Assembly: GCF_900100165.1 (NCBI RefSeq)
Contig: NZ_FNEO01000001.1
Coordinates: 2,033,856 to 2,097,855, forward strand
Origin: Flavobacterium glycines
GTDB taxonomy: Bacteria > Bacteroidota > Bacteroidia > Flavobacteriales > Flavobacteriaceae
Reading direction: 5' to 3'
Length of the DNA stretch: 64,000 bases
Of the stretch, positions 42,682 to 52,437 are shown in pieces. The notes below the pieces were generated by a model that made no database searches, had not been told where the DNA came from, and saw only the letters and a program-made list of their open reading frames with translations. The number at the start of each line of letters is the position of its first letter. Position 1 is the first letter of the stretch. The position numbers and the translations under genes were made by a program.

Positions 42682-43851
42682 ATGATAAACGCCAATATAG
42701 AAAATATAATAGTTAAATTTTTAATAAAGCAAGCTTCAGCATCGGAGTTAACTGAGTTGGAAGAATGGATACAAGATTCGAATAATAAAAAATTATTTGA
42801 AGAATATGTAAAGGTTAATTATGCAATTGAATATAATATGAGGGAATTTGATTCTAATAAAGTAATAAACGAACTATTAGAAGCATATGCAAGAGAAATA
42901 AAGCAGAAAAGAAGTCAGAAGTTGCGTAAGCTTTTTTATTATTCTGCTGCTGCAGTTTTATCAGGAGTGGTTATGACTACTTATTTTAATAGGATGAATA
43001 CAGATCATAAACCTGCAGAAGTAACTAAGGTTGTCGTTAATAATGTTATAAATGCAGGAACAGACAAAGCAATATTGACTCTTGAGGATGGTTCGAATGT
43101 GCTGTTAGAAAAGGATAAAACCTATGAGAAAGATAATGTAGTAAGTAATGGTAAGGAATTAATTTGTAAACATGGCAATAAGTCGAATTCGGCAGTTACA
43201 TATAATTATTTGACGATACCAAGGGGTGGACAGTTTAAATTGAGTTTGTCCGACGGAACTGAAGTTTGGTTAAATTCAGAATCGAAGTTGAAGTTTCCGG
43301 TGGCTTTTGTTGAAGGCAGTCTTAGAAAAGTAGAATTAATTTATGGAGAAGCTTTTTTTGATGTGTCCCCAAGTACAGAGCATAAAGGAGCTAAGTTCAA
43401 AGTGTTGAATAAAAATCAGGAAGTAGAGGTTTTAGGAACGGAGTTTAACATCAAAGCTTATAAAGAGGAAGAGAATGTTTACACGACTTTAGTAGAAGGA
43501 AAAGTAACTGTAAGTAACGCAGCTGCAAAAAAGTACTTAACTCCTAATCAACAATCAGTCATTAATTTAAAAAATAGAGATATTACTATAAAATCAATTG
43601 ATGCTTATAATGAAGTGCTTTGGACAAAAGGTATTTTCAGTTTTAAAGGTAGAAATTTAAAGGAAATTATGGATGTTATGTCCCGTTGGTATGATGTTGA
43701 GGTAGTTTTTCAAAAACCGGAACTTGAGAAAGTTAAATTCAATGGAGTGCTCAGTAAAAATGATAATATAAAAGAGATCCTAAAAATAATTAAGAAAACC
43801 AATTTTATAAATGACTATGAGATAAAAGACAGAAAAATTACAATAAAATAA
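42682..43851 (+). CDS. FecR-family anti-sigma factor
   Basis: 389 residues: an N-terminal cytoplasmic sigma-binding region (1-80), one helix (about 86-103, LFYYSAAAVLSGVVMTTYF), then the periplasmic FecR domain (about 150-270, PRGGQFKLSLSDGTEVWLNSESKL) and a C-terminal DUF4974-like part (WTKGIFSFKGRNLKEIMDVMS). It transmits ligand occupancy of the SusC N-terminal STN domain to the ECF sigma factor. Followed by SusC after 93 bp. Confidence 0.94.
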   Translation: MINANIENIIVKFLIKQASASELTELEEWIQDSNNKKLFEEYVKVNYAIEYNMREFDSNKVINELLEAYAREIKQKRSQKLRKLFYYSAAAVLSGVVMTTYFNRMNTDHKPAEVTKVVVNNVINAGTDKAILTLEDGSNVLLEKDKTYEKDNVVSNGKELICKHGNKSNSAVTYNYLTIPRGGQFKLSLSDGTEVWLNSESKLKFPVAFVEGSLRKVELIYGEAFFDVSPSTEHKGAKFKVLNKNQEVEVLGTEFNIKAYKEEENVYTTLVEGKVTVSNAAAKKYLTPNQQSVINLKNRDITIKSIDAYNEVLWTKGIFSFKGRNLKEIMDVMSRWYDVEVVFQKPELEKVKFNGVLSKNDNIKEILKIIKKTNFINDYEIKDRKITIK

Positions 43852-43856
43852 AAAAA

Positions 43857-43898
43857 GGGGAAGAAAGTAATACCTGGACAGTACGCTACTTTTTCCCC
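43857..43898 (+). other. Leader hairpin between fecR and susC
   Basis: GGGGAAGAAAGTA and TACTTTTTCCCC pair with a single bulge (about 12 bp), closing a 17-nt loop. There is no T-run after the stem. It lies 46 bp before the susC start, where it could act as a regulatory leader structure or processing site. Confidence 0.5.
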
Positions 43899-43944
43899 AT
43901 GAAACTTATTAATTAATTAAAATTAACCAATAAACACCAAATGT

Positions 43945-46900
43945 ATGAAAATTGAAATTACTAACCATTTTTTCTTTTTGAAAAGAAAATTTTTACTAAC
44001 CAGTATGAAAGCATTTATATTGTTTTTTTGTACAACAGCTTTTAGTTTTTCTACAAGCAAAGTTTTTACACAGAATGTAAAAATTGTTGTAGATAAAGAT
44101 AAAGTTGTAACTATCGATGAAATCTTTGATTTATTAAGGGTTCAAACCAATTTTACATTTATCTATCAGGAAGATATGTTTAAAAATGTTCCAAAAGTAA
44201 AACTTAAAAAAGGAACAATTAGCGCTAATAAACTTCTAAATGATAACCTGTCGGGAGAAGGTTTTAGTTTTGAACTTAGTGGTGATAATAAAATTATTAT
44301 TACTAAATCTAAACCCGAAGAAAAGGTACAACAACAGCAGCGAATAAAGGTCACGGGTGTCATAAATGATGCTAAAGGAGAACCGCTTACCGGAGTAAAT
44401 ATTTTGGAAAAAGGGACCACTAATGGTATCCAATCTGATTTTGATGGTAAATTTTCTATTGATGTAGCCGGACCTAATTCAGTATTGGTGATTTCTTATA
44501 TTGGCTATGTAAATCAGGAGATTAAAGTAGGCAATCAAACCAATATTGCAATTAAACTTTTAGATGATTACGCTAAGTTGGATGAAGTTGTTGTAATTGG
44601 ATACGGTACTCAAAAGAAATCGGATTTATCAGGTTCTGTGGGTGTAGTCAACATGGAAAGTGCAAAAAAAACAATTACTTATGATGCTGCTAAAATGCTT
44701 CAGGGGCAAGTAGCCGGGGTTACGGTTCAATCTTCTGGAGAACCTGGAGGTTTTGTAAATATTAAAATTCGTGGGGTAAATTCATTTAGTAACAACAATC
44801 CTTTATTTGTCATTGATGGAATGATTGTCGATGCTCCATTTGATTTTGCACCTGGAGATATCGAATCGATGCAGGTGCTTAAAGATGCTTCTTCTGCAGC
44901 TATCTACGGGGTTCGTGGAGCTAATGGAGTGGTTATTATTACTACTAAAAAAGGGAAATCAGGAAAAATGGATTTTAAATACAAATCCCTTGTTGGTTTT
45001 CAAAATGTAGCTAAAAAATGGTCAGTAACAGACCGTGTGGGTTACCAAACAATAACAAATGCTGCTGAAGCAAATGCAGGACTTACTCTTGCTCCGGGAA
45101 ATGATCCTACAAATAGCAGTTATATCAGAAATGTAGATACAGATTGGCAGGATGCTGCTTACGAAACAGGAGTTGTTCAAAACCACGCCTTGACTTTTAA
45201 TGGTGGTGCTGAAAATTTAGCTTATAATCTGAATATGGATTATTTCAAAAACAGCAGCTACATTAACTCACCGCAAAGTTATGAGCGTTTGTCTATGAAC
45301 TTAAATCTGAATGGGAAAAAAGGGAATTTTAAATACGGTTCTAAAATAGGATACACCCAATCAGGAAAAGAAAACTTTAATAGTTATGTAGGAGAATCAG
45401 CTGTGGGAGCTTTAGTTAGTGCAGTACCTACAATGCCAGTTTACGATCCTAATAGATTAGGGGGTTATGGAGGTACAACTAATTTAACACAAAGAGCTAT
45501 TTCATTGAACGTTATAGGATTTAACAATTTAATTGATAACAACGGTAGAAGAAATCGTTTTATAGGAGATGTTTGGGGAGAATTAGAAATTATAAAAGGA
45601 TTGAAATATAAAATGGATGCCAGTTATGATCGCTTGGATTATCAAAACAGAGTTTTTATCCCTCAAAGTGATTTAGGATGGTATTATATTACTACTAAAG
45701 AAGAAGCTTCATTAGATGTGGCTACTGGAAATGAAACAAAAACCTTTTTCAATAATTTATTGACTTATAATTTAGATATCGATAAGCATAAATTTGATGC
45801 TTTAGTTGGATGGGTACAAGAAAGTAAAGAATATTTCAACCATTGGTCAAGAGGTGTAGGTTATGATTATGGTGAAATTAGCAAATTGCAATATGCTGAT
45901 GCAAATAGTACAGGAGAATCCGAAACTAAAATAAAAGGTGTTTCTTATATCAGCAGAATTAATTATTCATTTGATGATCGTTACTTAATTCAGGCAAATT
46001 TTAGACAAGATAAATCATCTTTATTTAGTGAAAATAACAATACTACAAATGCATATTCTTTTTCAGGTGCCTGGAAATTGAGTAATGAAAAATTCATTCA
46101 TTTGCCAGAATGGCTTAACACAGTTAAGTTAAGAGGGAGTTATGGAAAATTAGGAAATAACACTATTCCAGCTTATTTTTTCGCTGCAACTATCAATGGT
46201 TTTGCCGGTTATGATTTTAATAACGAATTGGCTCCGGGAACTACAGTAGTAAGTTCATTTGATCCTAATGTACGTTGGGAAGATGTTAAAACTACAGATT
46301 TTGCTGCAGAGTTCGGTTTGTTTAATGATAAATTACAATTGACAGCAGAATATTATATTAAAAACTCTTCTAATCTTTTAATTGGAGTACCATTACCATA
46401 TTCAACAGGTGCATTTCCTGCAAGTATTACAACAAACGCAGGTGCTATGAGAAATAAAGGTTTTGAATTTGAAGCGAAATACAGTAATAGTCAAAACGAA
46501 TTTAAATATAGTGTTTCTGCTAATTTAGGTACCCTTAAAAATGAAGTTTTACAAATAGGTATTAATGGAAATCCAATTTATGGTGCTGCTTCAAAAACAG
46601 AAGTAGGACGTTCAATGGGAGAAATTTATGCCTATGTTACTGATGGAATTTTTCAAAATGCTGCAGAAATTGCTGCTGCTCCAACACAAACTAATGCAGG
46701 TGTAGGGGATATCAGATTCAAAGATATCAATGGAGATGGAATGATTAGTGACTTAGACAGAACCTACCAGGGAGTTACTATTCCGAAATACAATTACGGA
46801 TTTAATTTTAGCGGAAGTTATAAAAACTGGGATTTCTCAATGTTTTGTCAAGGTAGTGGAGGAAACAAAGTGTTTAATAGTTTATACCGTAACTTAATGG

Positions 46901-47271
46901 CTGGTCAATATGGAAATCACCATACAGATATGTTGAATTATTGGACTCCTACAAATACAAATACAAATGTCCCTCGTCCAATTATTGGAGATCCGAATGC
47001 TAACGGTAGAGATTCTAACAGATTTATTGAAAAAGGCGATTATTTTAGATTACAAACTATGGAAATTGGATATAATCTTCCATTGCCTGCTAAAAGTTTG
47101 ATTCAAAGAGCCAGAGTGTATGCAAATGGTCAAAATTTATGGACTATTACTAAGTACAAAGGGTATGATCCTGATTTTAACAGTAATGATGGATCTTTCT
47201 CAAGAGGTTATGATAACGGTTCGTTCCCAAATCCTAGAACAGTTTCTTTAGGAGTTGAAGTAAATTTTTAA
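43945..47271 (+). CDS. SusC/RagA TonB-linked outer-membrane transporter with STN domain
   Basis: 1108 residues. A signal peptide (hydrophobic core AFILFFCTTAFSFS) is followed by the STN signalling domain (about 45-120), a carboxypeptidase-regulatory-like domain (about 132-215), the plug (VVVIGYGTQKKSDLSGSVGVV) and the TonB-dependent barrel to the end. It imports arabinan oligosaccharides together with the SusD lipoprotein. The STN domain, together with the adjacent FecR and ECF sigma genes, shows trans-envelope signalling rather than a hybrid two-component system. Confidence 0.96.
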   Translation: MKIEITNHFFFLKRKFLLTSMKAFILFFCTTAFSFSTSKVFTQNVKIVVDKDKVVTIDEIFDLLRVQTNFTFIYQEDMFKNVPKVKLKKGTISANKLLNDNLSGEGFSFELSGDNKIIITKSKPEEKVQQQQRIKVTGVINDAKGEPLTGVNILEKGTTNGIQSDFDGKFSIDVAGPNSVLVISYIGYVNQEIKVGNQTNIAIKLLDDYAKLDEVVVIGYGTQKKSDLSGSVGVVNMESAKKTITYDAAKMLQGQVAGVTVQSSGEPGGFVNIKIRGVNSFSNNNPLFVIDGMIVDAPFDFAPGDIESMQVLKDASSAAIYGVRGANGVVIITTKKGKSGKMDFKYKSLVGFQNVAKKWSVTDRVGYQTITNAAEANAGLTLAPGNDPTNSSYIRNVDTDWQDAAYETGVVQNHALTFNGGAENLAYNLNMDYFKNSSYINSPQSYERLSMNLNLNGKKGNFKYGSKIGYTQSGKENFNSYVGESAVGALVSAVPTMPVYDPNRLGGYGGTTNLTQRAISLNVIGFNNLIDNNGRRNRFIGDVWGELEIIKGLKYKMDASYDRLDYQNRVFIPQSDLGWYYITTKEEASLDVATGNETKTFFNNLLTYNLDIDKHKFDALVGWVQESKEYFNHWSRGVGYDYGEISKLQYADANSTGESETKIKGVSYISRINYSFDDRYLIQANFRQDKSSLFSENNNTTNAYSFSGAWKLSNEKFIHLPEWLNTVKLRGSYGKLGNNTIPAYFFAATINGFAGYDFNNELAPGTTVVSSFDPNVRWEDVKTTDFAAEFGLFNDKLQLTAEYYIKNSSNLLIGVPLPYSTGAFPASITTNAGAMRNKGFEFEAKYSNSQNEFKYSVSANLGTLKNEVLQIGINGNPIYGAASKTEVGRSMGEIYAYVTDGIFQNAAEIAAAPTQTNAGVGDIRFKDINGDGMISDLDRTYQGVTIPKYNYGFNFSGSYKNWDFSMFCQGSGGNKVFNSLYRNLMAGQYGNHHTDMLNYWTPTNTNTNVPRPIIGDPNANGRDSNRFIEKGDYFRLQTMEIGYNLPLPAKSLIQRARVYANGQNLWTITKYKGYDPDFNSNDGSFSRGYDNGSFPNPRTVSLGVEVNF

Positions 47272-47300
47272 TCTAGCCAATAATTTTAAAACGAAATAAC

Positions 47301-48863
47301 ATGAAATTCAAAATATATAAATATATAGCTGGGTTCTTTTCAATAGCTATTTTAACAACAAGTTGTGTTGATAATGAAGATTTAGTGCAGGTAGATCCAA
47401 ATAATGATGCAGTGGATTCATTTTGGAAATCAGACCAAGATGCTCTGGAAGGTTTAAATGCTGCTTATGGAAGTTTGTTAACAGATGGTACTTATATGCG
47501 TAGTACTCCTTTATTGTTAGATTTAAAAGGAGATGATTGTAGAAGTAATAGTCCATGGGACGCTATGTACAATGTAGGACGTTTTAATTCAAATGTTTCA
47601 AATGCCGCTATCTATGGTTGGGCTTACGAAACCTATTACCAGGGAATATATAGAGCCAATCAGGTATTGACTAATGTACCGGGAATTAATTTTGAGAATA
47701 ATGAATTAAAAAACAGGATTTTAGGACAGGCCTATTTTTTAAGAGGATTATTTTTATTCCACGCAGTAAATATGTTTAAAAACGTTCCTGTTCCTACCGA
47801 AATTGCAGCTATTTATCCGCAAAAGACTCAAGCAGAAGGCTGGGCTCAGGTAATTGCTGATTTTAAAAAAGCAGCTGAATTATTGCCTACAGCATATACT
47901 AATGTTACAGGTTTAGATGCCGGACAAAAAGGTAGAGCAACTAAAGGTGCTGCATTGGGATACTTAGGAAAAGCCTATTTGTTTACTAAAGATTTTCCAA
48001 ATGCAAGAGATACATTTAAACAAGTAATTGATTTAGGTGTTTACTCTTTGATGTCTAATTACCGAGACAATTTTACAGATACCAATGAAAACAATGCTGA
48101 ATCTTTATTCGAAGTACAATTCAGTAGAGATGCCGGAGGAGTTGATTTAGGTTGGGGAGGTGCTCCTGCTTCAGGATGGGGAAAAACATCCGCAAGAGCA
48201 ATTACTTATGCTCCAAGAGCATTCGGATGGACAGACGTTCAGCCTACATGGACTTTATATAATGAATATCAGTTAGAAAAAACCACTGCTAATACAATAG
48301 ATCCTCGTTTAGATGCCACTATGTTTTACAACAAGCCGGGAGGTATGCAATTGTATGGACAAAATTTTGCGACTTTTTATGCTGGTAATCCAGGAGATTT
48401 GAATGATTTGTTTTGTAGAAAATATCAAAATTCAGATGGAAACTATGCTAATGAATTTGATTGGCGTTCAGGAATTAACGAAAGACTTTTGCGTTATGCA
48501 GATATTTTGTTAATGTATGCAGAATGTTTGAATGAAACAGGGAATACTGCAGGTGCTTACACTTACATTCAAATGGTTAGAGGGCGTGTAGGTTTGCCAA
48601 ATTTAGCAACAGTAAAACCAAATATGACTCAAGCTCAGATGAGAGACCAGATTGGACATGAGCGATTCTTAGAGTTTCCTTTAGAAGGACATCGTTTTGA
48701 TGATATTCGTCGTTGGGGATGGTTGGAAGATACTGCTAAATTGGCTTGGTTGAAATCAAGAGATGTTGAATTCAATAGCTATGCAGCGGGTAGAGAGTAT
48801 TTCCCAATCCCACAATTGGAAATGGATAATAATCCTGGAACCTCTCAAAACTCTGGGTATTAA
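47301..48863 (+). CDS. SusD/RagB glycan-binding outer-membrane lipoprotein
   Basis: 520 residues, lipobox TTSC22. Alpha-helical SusD fold with conserved motifs such as YLGKAYLFTKDFPNARDTFK and the C-terminal RERFLEF-like segment GHERFLEFPLEGHRFDDIRRW. It covers the SusC barrel like a lid and binds the glycan. It starts 30 bp after susC and ends before a strong hairpin terminator. Confidence 0.96.
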   Translation: MKFKIYKYIAGFFSIAILTTSCVDNEDLVQVDPNNDAVDSFWKSDQDALEGLNAAYGSLLTDGTYMRSTPLLLDLKGDDCRSNSPWDAMYNVGRFNSNVSNAAIYGWAYETYYQGIYRANQVLTNVPGINFENNELKNRILGQAYFLRGLFLFHAVNMFKNVPVPTEIAAIYPQKTQAEGWAQVIADFKKAAELLPTAYTNVTGLDAGQKGRATKGAALGYLGKAYLFTKDFPNARDTFKQVIDLGVYSLMSNYRDNFTDTNENNAESLFEVQFSRDAGGVDLGWGGAPASGWGKTSARAITYAPRAFGWTDVQPTWTLYNEYQLEKTTANTIDPRLDATMFYNKPGGMQLYGQNFATFYAGNPGDLNDLFCRKYQNSDGNYANEFDWRSGINERLLRYADILLMYAECLNETGNTAGAYTYIQMVRGRVGLPNLATVKPNMTQAQMRDQIGHERFLEFPLEGHRFDDIRRWGWLEDTAKLAWLKSRDVEFNSYAAGREYFPIPQLEMDNNPGTSQNSGY

Positions 48864-48897
48864 TATTGGTTAGTTAATAGTTAGTATGTTGTGTTTG

Positions 48898-48941
48898 TAC
48901 CATAATGGTAAGCTTTATCAAGCTTGCCATTGTGGTATTTT
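48898..48941 (+). terminator. Strong terminator after susD
   Basis: An 18-bp stem (two G-U pairs) around a TATC tetraloop followed by TTTT. It probably lowers readthrough from the highly expressed susCD into the enzyme genes. Confidence 0.85.
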
Positions 48942-49111
48942 AACCTAAAAACTATAGAAAGTAATTAGTAGAGTTAATAAAATTGACCTCAAAATAAAAA
49001 CAAACGAAATAGAGCCGATAGAATTAAAAGGCTTTAAAATGATAAAGGAAAAATTAGCAATGCGTTCCTCTTTTCTTTTTAAAAGTGAAGAGGAGATTAA
49101 AAAAGAAAAAA

Positions 49112-50728
49112 ATGAAAAAATCAAATTCCATGTTAAAAATAGCTACTCGTTTTGGGCTTATTTTAGCTGTACTTACAGTAGTAAGTTGTTCAAAAGACGA
49201 TGCTGCTACAGATGAAACTGATCCGCCAGTGGTAGTTCCACCTGTAGTAAGTCCTAGCTTTCCGGGACCTACTTATGCCGATAATTACTCATCAATTGCA
49301 TCTTGGAATACAAGGTCGCAATGGAATTTAGCTAACGTTCACGATCCATCGGTAGTGAAATCGGGAGAATATTATTATATGTATCAAACCGATGCCTCTT
49401 ATGGAAATGCACACGACGGACATGGACATTTCTTTTACAGACGTTCTAAAGATCTTGTCAATTGGGAATTCATGGGCTCTTCAATGACTGCGGCTCCGGC
49501 TTGGGTTAAGGATTCGTTAAACAACAAAAGAGCACGTATGAATCCTGCATTGCCTCCTATTACTAACCCAAATTACGGATATTGGGCACCTTGTGTTCGA
49601 AAAGTAGGCAATAAATTCCGTATGTATTATAGTATAGTAGTTGATAATCCTATAACAGGAACTAGTTTTGATACTTCATGGTCTGAGAGAGCTTTTATTG
49701 GTTTGGCCGAAACGGATGATTTGGCTTCTAATGTTTGGGTCGACAAAGGTATGGTAGTATGTTCGGAACCTGATGGTTTAAAGCCGTATTCTTTTACCGG
49801 CACCAGAAATTGGGAAGATGCCTATTTTAAATACAATGCAATTGATCCTAGTTTTATAGAAACACCAGAAGGGGACCAATATTTAATATATGGTTCCTGG
49901 CATTCGGGAATTGTAGCTTTGAAACTGAATCCAACAACAGGAAAACCGGATCAATTAAAAACTTTAAGCGATTATGGAACTCGTATCGCAAGCCGTAGTG
50001 CTACCAGTCGTTGGCAGGCTTCAGAAGGTCCTGAAATAATTTACAATCCGGATACCCAATATTATTATTTGTTTATGGCGTATGATGAGTTGTCTGTTGC
50101 CTATAATACCAGAGTTGCTAGATCGAGAACTATAACCGGGCCTTATTTAGGAATTAATGGTGCCAATGTAACTAATGGAGCCGATTGCTGGCCAATGCTT
50201 ACACATCCTTATGGATTTAATAATCATACCGGATGGGTGGGGATTTCACATTGTGCTGTTTTTCAAAATCCCGATACTAAACAATGGTATTATTCCTCAC
50301 AAGGACGTTTACCGGAGGGAGTACCTGGAATTAATGTTTCAAATGCTATTATGATGGGACATGTAAGAGCGATTAAATGGACTGAAGATGGTTGGCCGGT
50401 AATAGATCCTGAGCGTTATGCTGCTGTTCCTGAGACTACTATTACAGATGCATCTTTTATCGGTACCTGGGAGCAAATCACTATGAATTACCAATATAAA
50501 ACAATTCAAAAATCAGTTACTATTTACTTAACGGCTGATAAAAAAGTTAGTGGGGCTATCACAGGAACCTGGTCTTATGATAGTACCAATAAGACTTTAA
50601 CGGTTAACGGTATTAAATGCAAAGTAAGTGATGCCTGGGATTGGGAATCCTCAACCAGAAAAGTAACAATTACTTATTCCGGACTGACTGCTGACGGCAG
50701 ACCTGTTTGGGGTAAAAAAATAAATTAA
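49112..50728 (+). CDS. GH43 endo-1,5-alpha-arabinanase lipoprotein with lipocalin-like C-terminal domain
   Basis: 538 residues from the ATG at 49112; an upstream GTG (49085) is rejected. Lipobox VVSC26 predicts surface or periplasmic anchoring. GH43 catalytic motifs: HDPSVVKSG (base), IDPSFI (pKa Asp) and SEGPEIIYN (acid Glu). The C-terminal ~90 residues (FIGTWEQITMNYQYKTIQK) are the lipocalin-like domain found in extracellular arabinanases of the AbnB/Abn2 type. It likely makes the first cuts in arabinan outside the cell. Confidence 0.9.
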   Translation: MKKSNSMLKIATRFGLILAVLTVVSCSKDDAATDETDPPVVVPPVVSPSFPGPTYADNYSSIASWNTRSQWNLANVHDPSVVKSGEYYYMYQTDASYGNAHDGHGHFFYRRSKDLVNWEFMGSSMTAAPAWVKDSLNNKRARMNPALPPITNPNYGYWAPCVRKVGNKFRMYYSIVVDNPITGTSFDTSWSERAFIGLAETDDLASNVWVDKGMVVCSEPDGLKPYSFTGTRNWEDAYFKYNAIDPSFIETPEGDQYLIYGSWHSGIVALKLNPTTGKPDQLKTLSDYGTRIASRSATSRWQASEGPEIIYNPDTQYYYLFMAYDELSVAYNTRVARSRTITGPYLGINGANVTNGADCWPMLTHPYGFNNHTGWVGISHCAVFQNPDTKQWYYSSQGRLPEGVPGINVSNAIMMGHVRAIKWTEDGWPVIDPERYAAVPETTITDASFIGTWEQITMNYQYKTIQKSVTIYLTADKKVSGAITGTWSYDSTNKTLTVNGIKCKVSDAWDWESSTRKVTITYSGLTADGRPVWGKKIN

Positions 50729-50740
50729 AAAAAGACTAAT

Positions 50741-50768
50741 AACCCTTTCAATTCAAGAAAGGGTTTTT
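50741..50768 (+). terminator. Terminator after the arabinanase gene
   Basis: AACCCTTTC and GAAAGGGTT form a 9-bp stem followed by TTTT, 13 bp after the stop codon. Confidence 0.8.
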
Positions 50769-50837
50769 GTTAAAAAATAAGCTGAGTTTATTTATTTTAT
50801 TTGCTTGTTTTTATCTTTTTATTTTAAGTATATTTAC

Positions 50838-50856
50838 AAATGTTAAATGTACACTT
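50838..50856. promoter_or_regulatory. Probable AraR site upstream of the first GH51 gene
   Basis: AAATGTTAAATGTACACTT matches 13 of 16 half-site bases of the araB palindrome and begins 2 bp after a TATATTTA -7-like element (50829-50836), an expected repressor position. Confidence 0.6.
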
Positions 50857-50881
50857 ATAACCAATAAAAAATGTAACTGGA

Positions 50882-52429
50882 ATGAAAAAAAATCTGTTCT
50901 TATTGTTGACTTTTACTTTTTGTAGTCAACTTATTTTTTCACAAAAAGAAAGCACACAGCTAATTATTAAAAAGGAAGAAAAGCCTATTACAATCAACAA
51001 AAATATTTATGGTCACTTTGCAGAGCATTTAGGGAGATGTATCTACGGAGGTTTTTTTGTTGGGGATACTTCTAAAATTCCAAATACTGCCGGAGTTAGA
51101 AACGATATTATTGCCGCTTTAAAAGAATTGAAAATTCCAAATTTAAGATGGCCGGGAGGATGTTTTGCGGATACTTACCATTGGAAAGATGGTATTGGAC
51201 CAAAAGAAAGCAGACCAACAATTGTAAATCAATGGTGGGGAGGAACTACTGAAGATAACAGTTTTGGAACTCACGATTTTTTAAATTTATGCGAAGTGTT
51301 AGGAGCTGAACCGTATTTGGCTGGTAATATTGGTAGTGGAACGGTTCAGGAATTAGCCGATTGGGTTCAGTATGTAAATTTTGCAGGGAAAAGTCCGATG
51401 AGTGATTTGCGTAAGAAAAACGGAAGAAATGAACCTTGGAAAGTCAAATTCTGGGGAGTTGGTAATGAAGCCTGGGGATGTGGAGGAAATATGACGGCTG
51501 AATATTATGCCGGTGAATATCGTAAATATGCCACTTTTATGTCAGATTGGGAAAATACAGGCGGTTTAACCCGTATTGCATCCGGATCAAATGGAGCCGA
51601 TTACAATTGGACTGAAGTTTTAATGAAAAACATTCCAACTAATATGTTGGGAGGACTAGGTGTACATCATTATGCTGTTATTAATTGGAATAAAAAAGGA
51701 GATGCTGTAGATTATACAGAAAATCAATATTTTGAAACCATGAAATCGGCGTTAAAAATGGAAGAATTGGTTACTAAACACGCCGCTATTATGGATAAAT
51801 ATGATCCTGCTAAAAAAGTAACTATGGCTGTGGATGAATGGGGTGGCTGGTATGAAGTGGAAAAAGGAACTAATCCGGGGTTTTTGTACCAACAAAATAC
51901 CATGCGTGACGCTATGATTGCAGGTACAACCTTAAATACTTTTAACAATCATGCCGACAGAGTGCGTATGGCTAACTTAGCACAGTGTGTTAATGTGTTA
52001 CAAGCGGTAATTTTAACGGATAAGGCAAAAATGATCTTGACGCCAACTTATCATGTTATGAAAATGTACCGAGTTCATCAGGATGCTGAATTGTTGCCGG
52101 TTAGCTTTACTTCACCAATGTACACTTTTGAAGGTAAAAGTCTGCCTGCAATTTCAGCTTCTGCTTCAAAAGACAAAAGCGGTTTAGTACATATTTCATT
52201 AGTAAATGTTGATTCTAAGAAAGAAAATACAATAACAATTGATTTGAATGAACTTGGTTTGAAAAATGTAACAGCAACCATTTTGACTTCTAAAAAATTA
52301 CAGGATTACAACTCATTTGAGAAACCTAATGCAATTGAGCCTAAGGAATTTAAAGGATTTACAAATGTAAAAGGAAAATTAGAATTGACTATTCCGGCAT
52401 TTTCAGTTGTAGTATTAGAAGGAAAATAA
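50882..52429 (+). CDS. GH51 alpha-L-arabinofuranosidase (short form)
   Basis: 515 residues with signal peptide (LFLLLTFTFCSQLIFSQ). A (beta/alpha)8 enzyme releasing arabinose from oligosaccharides. General acid/base E196 (GVGNEAWGCGG) and nucleophile E319 (AVDEWGGWYE) are present, followed by a C-terminal beta domain. The length is that of bacterial GH51 without extra modules. It has its own promoter and AraR site, and starts a run of enzyme genes; the next GH43 begins 8 bp after its stop. Confidence 0.95.
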   Translation: MKKNLFLLLTFTFCSQLIFSQKESTQLIIKKEEKPITINKNIYGHFAEHLGRCIYGGFFVGDTSKIPNTAGVRNDIIAALKELKIPNLRWPGGCFADTYHWKDGIGPKESRPTIVNQWWGGTTEDNSFGTHDFLNLCEVLGAEPYLAGNIGSGTVQELADWVQYVNFAGKSPMSDLRKKNGRNEPWKVKFWGVGNEAWGCGGNMTAEYYAGEYRKYATFMSDWENTGGLTRIASGSNGADYNWTEVLMKNIPTNMLGGLGVHHYAVINWNKKGDAVDYTENQYFETMKSALKMEELVTKHAAIMDKYDPAKKVTMAVDEWGGWYEVEKGTNPGFLYQQNTMRDAMIAGTTLNTFNNHADRVRMANLAQCVNVLQAVILTDKAKMILTPTYHVMKMYRVHQDAELLPVSFTSPMYTFEGKSLPAISASASKDKSGLVHISLVNVDSKKENTITIDLNELGLKNVTATILTSKKLQDYNSFEKPNAIEPKEFKGFTNVKGKLELTIPAFSVVVLEGK

Positions 52430-52437
52430 AAATTAGA

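Noticed and set aside
44166..44433. Minus-strand frames inside susC
   Set aside because: They overlap the STN/carboxypeptidase-regulatory-like coding region and have no features of their own.
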